A stretch of DNA of 64,000 nucleotides from Flavobacterium lipolyticum (GCF_020905335.1 NZ_JAJJMN010000001.1:2666001-2730000), one strand, 5' to 3'; numbered from the stretch's first letter, positions 34,564 to 42,840 are shown. Notes: generated by a model not told the origin, from the letters alone. Made by a program: numbers and translations.

Positions 34564-35376
34564 TTATTTTTGAAGAGTATACGGCTGAACCGAAATTCCG
34601 GCTTCATCTAATGCCGCTTTACAATTCTCTAAAGTCTCAGAAAAAACAGCTCCATAATTAGCGTTTTTTGCCCATGGACGTACGGCAAACTCTACAGAAC
34701 TTGCGGTTAAGTTTTTTACAAAAACCTCAGGAGCAGGTTTTTTAAGTACTTTTGGATTGTTGTTTAAAACGTTCAAAAGAATGTCCTTTGCCTTTTTTAT
34801 ATCAGAATCATACGAAACCGCAAAAGTCAAATCGGCTCTTCGTTCTCCTTGCATTGAATAATTGATAATGGTACCGTTTGATAAAGCTCCATTTGGAACA
34901 AAAACAGTTTGATTGTTAGCGGTTAACATCTTGGTTACAAAAATCTGAATTTCTACAACTGTTGCAATAACTCCACCTTGTGTTTCAATCGTATCGCCTA
35001 CTTTGAAAGGTTTGAATACGATAATTAACATTCCTCCTGCAAAATTGGATAGAGAGCCCTGTAAAGACAAACCTACGGCAAGACCCATCGCTCCTAATAT
35101 GGCAACAAAAGAGGAGGTTTCGATACCCAATTTTGAAATAAAGGTCACAAACAATAAAATTCGAAGTGCCCAAATCAATATGTCAGAGAGGAATCGGGTC
35201 AATGTGGGATCCAGATTTCTTTGGATCATTATTTTTGTGATGATTCTGCTGATTAATCGGATGGCATAGATTCCGACAAATAAAATGATGAATGCCGAGA
35301 TTAATTTTGGAGAATAATCAATTAATACGTTAATAAATTTAGCAGCATAATTGCTAATCTGTTCTGAATTGTACAT
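34564..35376 (-). CDS. Small-conductance mechanosensitive channel (MscS family)
   Basis: This 270-residue inner-membrane channel releases solutes when membrane tension rises. Three N-terminal membrane helices end in the pore-lining helix (ILGAMGLAVGLSLQGSLSNFAGGMLII), then the beta domain follows (FKVGDTIETQGGVIATVVEIQIF and NQTVFVPNGALSNGTIINYS) and an alpha/beta cytoplasmic domain. The ATG at 35376 is preferred: an in-frame TTG at 35403 would translate through the hairpin that lies in the leader. A TATATTTG box (35425-35432) places that hairpin inside the 5' untranslated region. Confidence 0.94.
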   Translation of the reverse strand: MYNSEQISNYAAKFINVLIDYSPKLISAFIILFVGIYAIRLISRIITKIMIQRNLDPTLTRFLSDILIWALRILLFVTFISKLGIETSSFVAILGAMGLAVGLSLQGSLSNFAGGMLIIVFKPFKVGDTIETQGGVIATVVEIQIFVTKMLTANNQTVFVPNGALSNGTIINYSMQGERRADLTFAVSYDSDIKKAKDILLNVLNNNPKVLKKPAPEVFVKNLTASSVEFAVRPWAKNANYGAVFSETLENCKAALDEAGISVQPYTLQK

Positions 35377-35383
35377 ATTTTTA

Positions 35384-35412
35384 GAATAAAAAAACCTTCC
35401 CAAAGAGAAGGT
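35384..35412 (-). terminator. Terminator-like hairpin in the mscS leader
   Basis: On the minus strand ACCTTC-TCTTTGG-GAAGGT is followed by a run of seven T and ends 8 bp before the mscS ATG. It could terminate the upstream gene, but a promoter box lies between that gene and the hairpin, so it may instead attenuate mscS. Confidence 0.65.
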
Positions 35413-35424
35413 ATATTAGTTTTG

Positions 35425-35432
35425 CAAATATA
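35425..35432 (-). promoter_or_regulatory. -7 box for mscS
   Basis: CAAATATA on the plus strand is TATATTTG on the minus strand, about 50 bp before the mscS ATG and upstream of the hairpin at 35384-35412. Confidence 0.5.
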
Positions 35433-35463
35433 AAAATATTTCCCGGTATAAGAAAAAGGAGTT

Positions 35464-35871
35464 TTATTCCTTGTTGGTAGTTCCATCAATAACATCATCA
35501 GCTTTAGTAAGCGTTTTTTCGCTGCTATCCGTTACGGTTTCTGAAACAATTGCTTTAGTTTCTCCGGTTAGTTCGGTGGTTTTTTCTTTTACAGAATCAA
35601 TTACATCACTTATAGAATCAGATGCTTTTTCAACATACTCGCTAACAATATCTTTCGCCTGATGCGCATAATCCGTTGCTGTTTCAATCAGCGGTTCTGA
35701 TGCTTCTTTGGCTTTTGCGAAAGTTTCTTCGGCGAAGGTTTCTGCTTTATCAATATAAGGAGCAGCGGCCTCTTTGGCTTGTTCAAAAGTGGTTTCGGCC
35801 TGATGTGCCAGATCAGTAGCAGAATCTTTGGCTGTGCCAAATAAGTTCTTAAAGAATGAAGATAATCCCAT
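35464..35871 (-). CDS. Helical repeat protein, LEA/YtxH-like, 135 residues
   Basis: The ATG at 35871 gives MGLSSFFKNLFGTAKDSA; an in-frame TTG further upstream is unlikely. The chain is almost purely helical, rich in Ala, Glu, Lys and Thr, with an irregular 11-residue rhythm (AHQAETTFEQAKEAAAPYID, AEETFAKAKEASEPLIETA, SEYVEKASDSISDVIDSVK). This resembles late-embryogenesis-abundant and YtxH-type stress proteins. There is no signal peptide or membrane helix, so it is probably cytosolic or peripheral. Its position next to mscS is suggestive of osmotic or desiccation stress, but no function can be assigned from sequence. Confidence 0.75.
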   Translation of the reverse strand: MGLSSFFKNLFGTAKDSATDLAHQAETTFEQAKEAAAPYIDKAETFAEETFAKAKEASEPLIETATDYAHQAKDIVSEYVEKASDSISDVIDSVKEKTTELTGETKAIVSETVTDSSEKTLTKADDVIDGTTNKE

Positions 35872-35974
35872 AGTCTTGATATTGATTGGTTTAGAATACA
35901 ATATTAACTATTTTTAAAATAGTACAGCGTTATTTGATTAATAATTTGCTGATAATTAGTGAGATATATGTTTT

Positions 35975-36008
35975 AATTAAAAAAGCGCCTGCCAATGACA
36001 GACGCTTT
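35975..36008 (-). terminator. Terminator after the Nfu gene
   Basis: On the minus strand AAAGCGTCTG-TCATTGG-CAGGCGCTTT (36008 to 35982) is followed by a T-rich tail, 24 bp after the stop codon. Confidence 0.85.
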
Positions 36009-36032
36009 CGGTATTTTATAAAGGATAAAAAA

Positions 36033-36932
36033 TTAAGCGTTTACAGCCTCTACTTTTATGGCTTCGTCATTTAACATGCTTTTTAGCATATTTTCGATTC
36101 CGCTTTTTAAAGTAAAAGTTGAAGACGGGCAGCCACTACAAGCTCCTTGTAGAATTACTTTTACCGTTTTGTCCTCTTCATTATAAGAATCAAAAGCAAT
36201 ATTTCCACCGTCAGCAGCAACTGCCGGTTTTACATATTCTTCAAGAATGTTAATGATTTGTTGCGAAGTAACATCCAGTTTGTCAAATGCTTCGTCTTTT
36301 GTGATATCATTTTTTGTAGCCACTTCAATTAGACTTTCATCTAAAACAGTTCCTCCGTTTTCGATAAACTGCTTGATAAAAGTTCGTACTTCAAGTGTGA
36401 TTTCCTGCCAGTCGTTGATGTCGTATTTGGTTACCGAAATATAATTTTCATCAATAAAAACTTCTTTTACATACGGGAATTTGAACAACTCTTTGGCCAG
36501 TGGAGAAGAAGCAGTCTGATCGATATTTTTATATTCAACCGCATTTCTTGTCAGCATTCTGCTCACCACAAATTTTAGAGCTGCAGGATTTGGAGTTGTT
36601 TCTCCATAAACGGTGATCGGCTGTTTTTTAGCTTTGGTTTCATCCGCATTAATGATTACGCCACCTTTGTCTACAAATGCAGTAATTTGTTCGGCAACGG
36701 CATCTTTTACATCCTCCCATTCTACAATACTATATCTTTCGATGGCGATAAAGTTTCCTGAAATATAAACGGTTTTTACAAACGGTAAATAAAACAATTG
36801 CTGTGCTAAAGGGGAGGCTTGTGCTTCGTCAATATTTTTGAATTCGAAACTTTGATTTTGAGTAATAAAATCTTCAAATTCGAACTTTAAGATTGTTGGA
36901 TTTTGAGTTTCTTTTATGGTGATTTTTGTCAT
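36033..36932 (-). CDS. NifU-domain iron-sulfur scaffold with duplicated Nfu N-terminal domain
   Basis: This 299-residue cytosolic protein has two tandem Nfu/NifU N-terminal scaffold domains (about 5-95 and 105-195). They share the pattern YKNIDQTASSPLAKELFKFP with KNIDEAQASPLAQQLFYLP. The catalytic NifU C-terminal domain follows (about 215-295) with the cluster-binding CxxC in ILQGACSGCPSSTFTLKSG. It carries or assembles [4Fe-4S] clusters. Most Nfu proteins have one N-domain; the doubled form is frequent in Flavobacteriaceae as far as I recall. It is a single-gene unit with its own promoter (TAAATTTG) and terminator. Confidence 0.93.
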   Translation of the reverse strand: MTKITIKETQNPTILKFEFEDFITQNQSFEFKNIDEAQASPLAQQLFYLPFVKTVYISGNFIAIERYSIVEWEDVKDAVAEQITAFVDKGGVIINADETKAKKQPITVYGETTPNPAALKFVVSRMLTRNAVEYKNIDQTASSPLAKELFKFPYVKEVFIDENYISVTKYDINDWQEITLEVRTFIKQFIENGGTVLDESLIEVATKNDITKDEAFDKLDVTSQQIINILEEYVKPAVAADGGNIAFDSYNEEDKTVKVILQGACSGCPSSTFTLKSGIENMLKSMLNDEAIKVEAVNA

Positions 36933-36948
36933 GAGTTGTAATTTTTTA

Positions 36949-36956
36949 CAAATTTA
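36949..36956 (-). promoter_or_regulatory. -7 box for the Nfu gene
   Basis: CAAATTTA on the plus strand is TAAATTTG on the minus strand, 16 bp before the ATG at 36932. Confidence 0.55.
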
Positions 36957-37033
36957 GTAAAGTTATTTTTTGCTAATACCTACTATTTGATTTTTTAATA
37001 AAAGAATTAAGACTCTTTTCCAATAAATCTTAT

Positions 37034-37041
37034 TAAATTTG
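37034..37041 (+). promoter_or_regulatory. -7 box for the second PorP/SprF gene
   Basis: TAAATTTG fits TAnnTTTG, 37 bp before the ATG at 37079. Confidence 0.5.
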
Positions 37042-37078
37042 TGGCGCCTCAAATTTATTAGATCAATATGATGTTTTT

Positions 37079-38068
37079 ATGAAGTTTAGAATCAGAGTTT
37101 TATTGTTTTTTTTAATTGTATCAACCTACTCTTACTCACAAGAAGGGATACCAGTTTATTCGGACTATTTGTCAGATAATTATTACCTCATTCATCCGTC
37201 TATGGCGGGAGCGGCAAATTGTGCCAAAATTAGATTGACTGCCCGAAAACAGTGGTTTGGTCAGGAGGATGCTCCGTCTTTGCAAACCCTGACTTTTAAT
37301 GGCAGGATAGGAGAGCGTTCAGGAGCCGGGATTATTATCTTTAACGATAAAAACGGTTACCATTCTCAAAAAGGGGTAAAACTTACCTATGCTCATCATA
37401 TCTTGTTTTCCAGAGATGAACTCGATTTAAATCAGCTTTCATTTGGTATTAGTGGGGGAGTGATTCAGAGTCAATTGGATGAAACTAAATTTGGAACTAC
37501 TTTTGACCCTATCGTTTTTGGTTCTATTCAAAAAGATTCGTACTTTAATTTAGATATTGGAGCATCGTACAACTATCTTGATTTTTATGCCCATGCAACA
37601 GTTCAGGGCGTTCTGGAAACCCGAAGAGAATTGTACACCGAATATGAAAGTAATAATCTGAGAAAGCTTCTTTTAAGCGCGGGATATGTTTTTGGAAAAA
37701 GAAGTAAAGTGACCTGGGAGCCATCTGTATTGTTTCAGGTGTTCGATAAAACAAAAGAAAAGACTATCGATTTAAACCTTAAGGCTTATAAAAATATGGA
37801 TTTTGGAAGTCTTTGGGCTGCCTTGTCTTATCGAAAAGGTTTTAATGGTACCCAGTACGGCACTAATAGTGGAGTAGCTGCGCAAAAACTACAGTATATC
37901 ACGCCAATCGTTGGGGTGAATTATAAAAATTTCATGTTTGCCTATACCTACTCTCAGGTTACCGGTGATGTGAAATTTGATACGGGTGGTTACCACCAAA
38001 TTACACTGGGAATCAATTTATTTTGTAAAAAGGAACGTTACGACTGTAATTGCCCTGCCATTAATTAA
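37079..38068 (+). CDS. PorP/SprF family type IX secretion membrane protein
   Basis: This 329-residue outer-membrane barrel has a signal peptide (cleaved after STYSYSQ). The PorP/SprF hallmark is present in variant form as LIHPSMAGAANCAKIRLTARKQWFGQEDAP, and the C-terminal part has FMFAYTYSQVTGDVKFDTGG before HQITLGINLF. Unlike most family members it stands apart from any adhesin or PorE-like gene and is followed only by a carbonic anhydrase gene. The end (KKERYDCNCPAIN) extends past the last strand and contains two cysteines, which is unusual for a barrel terminus. Its secretion partner must lie elsewhere. Confidence 0.9.
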   Translation: MKFRIRVLLFFLIVSTYSYSQEGIPVYSDYLSDNYYLIHPSMAGAANCAKIRLTARKQWFGQEDAPSLQTLTFNGRIGERSGAGIIIFNDKNGYHSQKGVKLTYAHHILFSRDELDLNQLSFGISGGVIQSQLDETKFGTTFDPIVFGSIQKDSYFNLDIGASYNYLDFYAHATVQGVLETRRELYTEYESNNLRKLLLSAGYVFGKRSKVTWEPSVLFQVFDKTKEKTIDLNLKAYKNMDFGSLWAALSYRKGFNGTQYGTNSGVAAQKLQYITPIVGVNYKNFMFAYTYSQVTGDVKFDTGGYHQITLGINLFCKKERYDCNCPAIN

Positions 38069-38077
38069 AAATTTATT

Positions 38078-38596
38078 ATGCTGATTAAATCTGTAAACGG
38101 AAAAACACCTTTGATTCCAGAAGATTGTTACGTGGCCGAAAATGCTACAATTGTAGGCGATGTGACTTTTGGAGATTCCTGCAGTGTTTGGTTTAATGCC
38201 GTTATTCGTGGTGATGTTAACTTCATTACTATTGGAAATAAGGTGAACATTCAGGATGGTGCTATCATCCATTGTACGTATCAAAAACACCCTACTATTA
38301 TAGGCAGCAATGTTTCCATAGGACACAATGCCATTGTTCATGGCTGCACGATTCACGATAATGTTTTGATTGGTATGGGGGCTATTGTTATGGATAATTG
38401 TGTGGTTGAAAGCAACTCGATTATTGCAGCCGGTGCTGTCGTTACTCAGAATATGGTTATAACTTCAGGAAGTATTTATGCAGGTGTCCCGGCTAAAAAA
38501 GTAAAAGACATTGATCAGTCTGATTTTGCAGGCGAAATTGAGCGTATTTCAAACAATTACGTCATGTATTCCGGCTGGTTTAAAAACGAAGAATAA
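38078..38596 (+). CDS. Gamma-class carbonic anhydrase-like hexapeptide protein
   Basis: This 172-residue left-handed beta-helix protein belongs to the gamma carbonic anhydrase/PaaY/YrdA group. Hexapeptide repeats run from about residue 15 to 140. The zinc-binding histidines are in GAIIHCTYQ and SIGHNAIVHGC, and the active-site segment VIRGDVNFITIG is kept. The trimeric enzyme may hydrate CO2, though many relatives are inactive or bind CoA thioesters. It lies 9 bp after the PorP-like gene and may share its transcript. Confidence 0.92.
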   Translation: MLIKSVNGKTPLIPEDCYVAENATIVGDVTFGDSCSVWFNAVIRGDVNFITIGNKVNIQDGAIIHCTYQKHPTIIGSNVSIGHNAIVHGCTIHDNVLIGMGAIVMDNCVVESNSIIAAGAVVTQNMVITSGSIYAGVPAKKVKDIDQSDFAGEIERISNNYVMYSGWFKNEE

Positions 38597-38602
38597 AAAT
38601 AA

Positions 38603-38674
38603 AAATTTCAAAAATAAAATTCCAAATTCCAAAAGTGTCAAACCTTGGAATTTGGAATTTTATTTTTGAAATTT
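38603..38674. terminator. Perfect 29-bp inverted repeat between convergent genes
   Basis: The arm at 38603-38631 (from AAATTTCAAAAATAAAATTC) is the exact reverse complement of 38646-38674, with a 14-base loop. The stem ends in A/T tracts on both sides, so it can serve as a terminator in both directions. Its length and perfection exceed ordinary terminators. Confidence 0.85.
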
Positions 38675-38677
38675 AAT

Positions 38678-39394
38678 CTAAAGGTTGATTCTTTCGAAGA
38701 AAGAAGTCTTATAGCTTTCACTAATAGGAATACGTTTATCACTAATCAAAACTTTATTCTTCTGAATGGATTTCACGTGTTTTATATTGATGATATAAGA
38801 GCGGTGAATTCGGGAAAAACCTTTGTTCGAAAGCAGATTTTCAAGCTTAATTAAACTGATTAGTGTGAGAGTAAATTTGTTATCAATAGTATAAATTTTT
38901 ACGTAATCTTTTAGTCCTTCAATAAATAGAATGTCAGAGAAATTCATTTTTACATTTTCGTACTCCGCTCTTACGAACATAAAATCCTGTTCCAGTTCCG
39001 GCGAAGTAGTGTGTTCTGAAATAACCTGAACCGTTGTGGTCGGATTTAATACCTGCTGTGCCCGCACGACCGATTTTAAAAACCGGTGAAACGGAATGGG
39101 TTTGACCAAATAATCGACTGCTCCGAGGTTGAAACCTTCAACAGCATAATCAGAAAAAGCAGTTGTGAAAATAACCAATGGTTTTTTCTCGATCGTATTT
39201 AAGAAATCGATTCCTGAGAAATGCGGCATCTGGATGTCCAGAAAAATCAAATCAACATTGTTTTGATTGATGAAAGAAATGGCATCAATGGCATTGTTAA
39301 AAGTATGGATCAATTCGAGAGAATCTACTTTTTGAACAAAATCTTCCAGCAATTCAACTGCTAAAGGTTCATCGTCTATAATTACACATTTCAT
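38678..39394 (-). CDS. LytTR-family response regulator
   Basis: This 238-residue regulator starts at the ATG at 39394 (MKCVIIDDEPLAVE); the frame continues upstream only through a TTG that overlaps a promoter box. The receiver domain (1-120) has the acidic pair DDE, the phospho-acceptor Asp53 in LIFLDIQMP, and KP in YLVKPIPFHRF. The LytTR DNA-binding domain (about 140-238) has DILFIEGLKDYVKIYT and GFSRIHRSYIINIKHVK. It is the likely partner of the histidine kinase encoded just upstream on the same strand. A separate promoter box in the 137-bp gap suggests it can be expressed on its own. Confidence 0.95.
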   Translation of the reverse strand: MKCVIIDDEPLAVELLEDFVQKVDSLELIHTFNNAIDAISFINQNNVDLIFLDIQMPHFSGIDFLNTIEKKPLVIFTTAFSDYAVEGFNLGAVDYLVKPIPFHRFLKSVVRAQQVLNPTTTVQVISEHTTSPELEQDFMFVRAEYENVKMNFSDILFIEGLKDYVKIYTIDNKFTLTLISLIKLENLLSNKGFSRIHRSYIINIKHVKSIQKNKVLISDKRIPISESYKTSFFERINL

Positions 39395-39430
39395 CTGTTG
39401 AAGTTTTAGTTTTAAAGTTTTGTTTAGCGC

Positions 39431-39438
39431 CAAAAGTA
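39431..39438 (-). promoter_or_regulatory. -7 box for the LytTR regulator
   Basis: CAAAAGTA on the plus strand is TACTTTTG on the minus strand, 36 bp before the ATG at 39394. Confidence 0.5.
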
Positions 39439-39531
39439 CTTTTTAACCAATAAAATAAGTTTTAAAATTATCATAAAAATACGTAGAAGAACTTTTGGCT
39501 TTTATAACAAAGTAACCTTATGTAAAAAGGT

Positions 39532-40638
39532 TTAATCTATCGCGGTTTGAATTTTATCCAATTCCAAATTCAAATGCACGCGAAAAAATTCGTCGTCTTG
39601 TGTGATATCAAGTTTATGCGCATTGGGATAAAGTAGATCCAGTCGGTTTTGAATGTTGACCAGTCCAATTCCTGAGTTGTCAGGATCTTTACTATAGTCT
39701 TCAATCGTATTTTCAATCCAGAAATCCAGACTGCTGTTTAGAATGAATATTTTAATTTTTACGTGAGCAGCACCTTTGTAATCGGTTCCGTATTTGAACG
39801 CATTTTCGACAAAGGAAATCAATAATAAAGGTTCAATAAATTTGTTTCTGGTGTCTCCATGAACATTGATTACGATGTCTTCAATATTGTTTAATCTGAG
39901 TTTTTGCAATTCAATGTAGTTCTGGATGTAATTGATTTCTTTTTCTAAATCGACCGTTTTGTTATCGGTTTCATACAGCATATAGCGCATCAATTCTGAT
40001 AAGGTAACGATCGCATCCGGAACTAAATCTGATTTTTTGTGTGCCAGAGAATAAATACTATTTAATGAATTGAATAAAAAATGCGGATTGGTTTGTTTGC
40101 GCAGATAGATCAACTCTGTATTGGTTCGGTGTGTTTCGGCGATTAATTTGTTTTGCTGATTGTTGTAAAATTCGGTCAGTGTTCTGATAACTGCACTAAT
40201 GGTAATGATCAAAATATAAAAAAAAGAGGGACCGATTTTAAAAAATAAGGGCTGTTTTGTAGCCACAAAAGTCTTTAGTCTCCCGCCTTTATGGATCAGT
40301 TTAAGAACTTCCGGCGGCGGTAAAGCTTTTACGACTCGTGTCTGAGCAAAATCAGGAATAAAATAATTGAGTCTGATAACCATAAAAAGTAAAATCAGGG
40401 CAGATACAAACACAAAGTACAGCCAGTACTTTTTTTCCAACAGCAAAACAGGAACCAGATAAAAATAGTTCAGATAAAACAAAACAATTCCTGTACCCCA
40501 CTGCACATAAAAATCAGGACTAACTTTAAACGGACTTTCATAAAATTGAATTAATGAAGTCAGAATAAAGAAAATCCAAATGATACCATGAAATAGAATT
40601 TTGTTTGAACTGGTATTTCTAATCGTATCTACTGTCAT
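39532..40638 (-). CDS. Sensor histidine kinase, LytS/YehU type
   Basis: This 368-residue inner-membrane kinase has four predicted N-terminal helices (within residues 12-145) and no extracellular sensor domain of note. The His_kinase domain has the phospho-acceptor in TNPHFLFNSLNSIYSLAH (His about residue 185). The ATP-binding part follows with LLISFVENAFKYGT and NSGIGLVNIQNRLDLLYP. LytS-type kinases pair with LytTR regulators, which is the next gene. Its ATG directly abuts the stop codon of the DUF4907 gene (40639), so it belongs to the same operon as the surface lipoproteins. The signal is unknown. Confidence 0.94.
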   Translation of the reverse strand: MTVDTIRNTSSNKILFHGIIWIFFILTSLIQFYESPFKVSPDFYVQWGTGIVLFYLNYFYLVPVLLLEKKYWLYFVFVSALILLFMVIRLNYFIPDFAQTRVVKALPPPEVLKLIHKGGRLKTFVATKQPLFFKIGPSFFYILIITISAVIRTLTEFYNNQQNKLIAETHRTNTELIYLRKQTNPHFLFNSLNSIYSLAHKKSDLVPDAIVTLSELMRYMLYETDNKTVDLEKEINYIQNYIELQKLRLNNIEDIVINVHGDTRNKFIEPLLLISFVENAFKYGTDYKGAAHVKIKIFILNSSLDFWIENTIEDYSKDPDNSGIGLVNIQNRLDLLYPNAHKLDITQDDEFFRVHLNLELDKIQTAID

Positions 40639-40971
40639 TTATAATTTTATTTTTAATAAAATTAAGTCATTTTTGGTTATTGTGGGGGATCTATTTTGAT
40701 GGAGTCTGGTTACTACCAGCTGAGCCATTTTTAGAGCATCACTTTTTGTACTAAAGCTTTTAGAGTCGTTTATTACCGGAATAATAGCCTGCTTGATAAT
40801 GATTTTATCCTTTAAAGCAATCGAATAACCCCAACCTGACGTAGTTTTGAAGGCTTCGATCGTAAAAGGTTCCTTTTTCGCACAGGCTAAAAATTGTAAA
40901 ATAAGTGCCATAAGCAATACATTCTTGCGGATTTTACTCCAGAAGAACGGTATTTTTATTTTAGTTGTCAT
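40639..40971 (-). CDS. DUF4907-like small lipoprotein
   Basis: This 110-residue lipoprotein has a signal peptide ending in LILQFLACAKKEP (Cys30). The rest (TIEAFKTTSGWGYSIALKDK IIIKQ and DALKMAQLVVTRL) matches DUF4907 as I remember that small Bacteroidota family; its function is not known. It overlaps the Kelch gene by 11 bases and directly abuts the kinase gene, so all three are almost certainly cotranscribed. A role as signal input or a surface partner of the Kelch protein is an inference from this coupling. Confidence 0.75.
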   Translation of the reverse strand: MTTKIKIPFFWSKIRKNVLLMALILQFLACAKKEPFTIEAFKTTSGWGYSIALKDKIIIKQAIIPVINDSKSFSTKSDALKMAQLVVTRLHQNRSPTITKNDLILLKIKL

Positions 40972-41965
40972 TACTTGTTTGTGCTTCTAACGGTTTAAAT
41001 TCCCACGCATCATCAAAATAGGTTGAACCCGTTCTTCCCAGCATATAAAAACCACGATTGTTGATGGCAAAGCCAACGGCATCTGTTCTGGTCGCCCCTT
41101 CCATAGGTGTTTTTTCTGCCCATAAATCCGTGGTGGGGTTATATTCCCAGATGGTTTTGATGTTATCTCCTCCTACAACATATCCCAAACCATTCATGGC
41201 AAAAGCAGAGGCATTTGAGCGAACAACAGCATAATCATCATTGTAGGAGCTGTCGTCTTCAGTATCTTTATCAATGTCTCGTTTTCTGGTCCATGCCTCA
41301 GTCACGGGATCAAATTCCCAAAAATCCTCCTGATATACTCCGTTATTAATTCCCGTTCCCAAATAAACTTTATCGGCAATTACAAAAGCAGTGGCATTAC
41401 GTCTTTTATTTCCGCTAAAACCATTTACAAGCGTCCAGCTATTGGCTTGATCGTTGTACTGATAGAAATCTTTCAGGTAATTTCCATCATAACCGGTTCC
41501 AAAATAGGCTTTTCCACCCGCCTGAAAACCTACCGCTGCGTAGCGGCCTGTTCCGGCAAAATCAGTCTTTTGGACCCAGGTATTGCTGCTGGGATCGTAC
41601 TGATAAAAATCTTTTAATTTATTAGTTCCGTCATAACCCAAACCAATATATCCTTTTTGATTTAAGGCAAAAGCCGAGGCAGAACTTCTTCCAATACCCG
41701 GAAGATCCGCTTTTTGTTCCCAGTAATCTCCCGTTGAATTATACGACCATAAATCTTTCAGATAAACATCTCCGGTATAACCTGTTGCGACATAAGCAAA
41801 ATCGCCAATGACAAAACTGGTCGCACTGGATCTTGCGGGTCCGTCGAATGCCGATTTTTTAACCCAGTTTCCTATTAGCTCCTCGCTGCTGTCATTGCTG
41901 CAGCTTATAAAAAAGAGACCAGAAAACAGCGTCGCGAATAGTATTCCTTTTTTTAAATTATTCAT
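40961..41965 (-). CDS. Kelch-repeat lipoprotein
   Basis: This 334-residue lipoprotein has a lipobox ending at Cys22 (SGLFFISCSNDSSEE). The mature part is a single beta-propeller of about six Kelch blades, with repeated units like GRSSASAFALNQKGYIGLGY and DFYQYDPSSNTWVQKTDFAG. Each blade carries the paired glycines and the spaced Tyr-Trp of Kelch. It is probably surface-exposed or in the outer membrane, binding a glycan or a protein. It overlaps the DUF4907 gene and follows the DUF6268 gene by 16 bp. It has no enzymatic residues of the galactose-oxidase type, so a binding role is more likely. Confidence 0.88.
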   Translation of the reverse strand: MNNLKKGILFATLFSGLFFISCSNDSSEELIGNWVKKSAFDGPARSSATSFVIGDFAYVATGYTGDVYLKDLWSYNSTGDYWEQKADLPGIGRSSASAFALNQKGYIGLGYDGTNKLKDFYQYDPSSNTWVQKTDFAGTGRYAAVGFQAGGKAYFGTGYDGNYLKDFYQYNDQANSWTLVNGFSGNKRRNATAFVIADKVYLGTGINNGVYQEDFWEFDPVTEAWTRKRDIDKDTEDDSSYNDDYAVVRSNASAFAMNGLGYVVGGDNIKTIWEYNPTTDLWAEKTPMEGATRTDAVGFAINNRGFYMLGRTGSTYFDDAWEFKPLEAQTSNDN

Positions 41966-41981
41966 AATGTATTAAGTTTAT

Positions 41982-42824
41982 TTATTGTTTGTATTTGATG
42001 CCAATTCCTAAGACATAGCTGTTACCGGTATTAAAATCATAAACTCTATGATTGTCTTTGTCTGTTCTACTGTATTTCTTGTCAAAATCATAGCCGGCCT
42101 TAAAATTTAGAAACCAGTTCTGGTCTACATTTCTTTCATATTCGAATGCTGTAGTCATTTGCGACAGCGTAGCTTTCGCTGCGTTATCAATTCCTTGTTT
42201 TGCCTCATCCAGATGATAAAAATTACCGTTGAAGCTATTGGTCAGATTAAAAGTGTTGCGAATATTATTGGAGTACGAAATCTTTGAATCCGGGAAGCCA
42301 ATTAGCAAACTGCTTTCATTGCTGAATTTATAATTGAAAGACACTACAGGTAAGAACTTAGGATTACCCAGTACAGCTGATCTCGAAATTCCAATTGTAA
42401 GTCTGGCTTTTGAATTGAACTGCTGATTCATTTCCAAACTTCCCAAAAGAGAAGTGTCATCCAGACCCGGACTGCTTTGAAAATTTACTGTGGGAACAAT
42501 CGAAAAACTCATATTAAATGTATTGGAGAAATCATGTGAAATTTTAAAATTGTTTTTAATCTGATTGAAATGCTCCTGGTTCTCCCGTGTTTTGTAGCTG
42601 CCTGGTTCGTAATTCACGTTTAAATTCGAATACGCTAACGTGTTTGTTATTTTGTTTTTAGTGTCAGTCTTTTTGCTGTAGGATAGAACAATACTACTTT
42701 CTGTAAAATCAGCTTTTGCAGTTGGCTCTGTTTTTAAATCCAGGTTAATGCCAATAGTCTCCTGAGCTTCCATACTGAAAAACGAAATCAAAAAAAACGA
42801 ACGAATTAGTATTCTTATTTTCAT
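41982..42824 (-). CDS. DUF6268-like outer-membrane barrel protein
   Basis: This 280-residue exported protein has a signal peptide (ends about FFSMEAQ). The mature chain is made of regular amphipathic strands separated by short polar turns (NMSFSIVPTVNFQSSP, ARLTIGISRSAVLG, FLPVVSFNYKFSNESSLLIG) and closes with GNSYVLGIGIKYKQ, as in outer-membrane barrels. It resembles DUF6268 proteins; the match is from memory and function is unknown. It is the first gene of the kinase/Kelch operon with a TACTTTTG box 17 bp upstream of the ATG. A barrel with the Kelch lipoprotein suggests a surface sensing or transport complex. Confidence 0.7.
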   Translation of the reverse strand: MKIRILIRSFFLISFFSMEAQETIGINLDLKTEPTAKADFTESSIVLSYSKKTDTKNKITNTLAYSNLNVNYEPGSYKTRENQEHFNQIKNNFKISHDFSNTFNMSFSIVPTVNFQSSPGLDDTSLLGSLEMNQQFNSKARLTIGISRSAVLGNPKFLPVVSFNYKFSNESSLLIGFPDSKISYSNNIRNTFNLTNSFNGNFYHLDEAKQGIDNAAKATLSQMTTAFEYERNVDQNWFLNFKAGYDFDKKYSRTDKDNHRVYDFNTGNSYVLGIGIKYKQ

Positions 42825-42840
42825 TACTTATTTATTGGTT

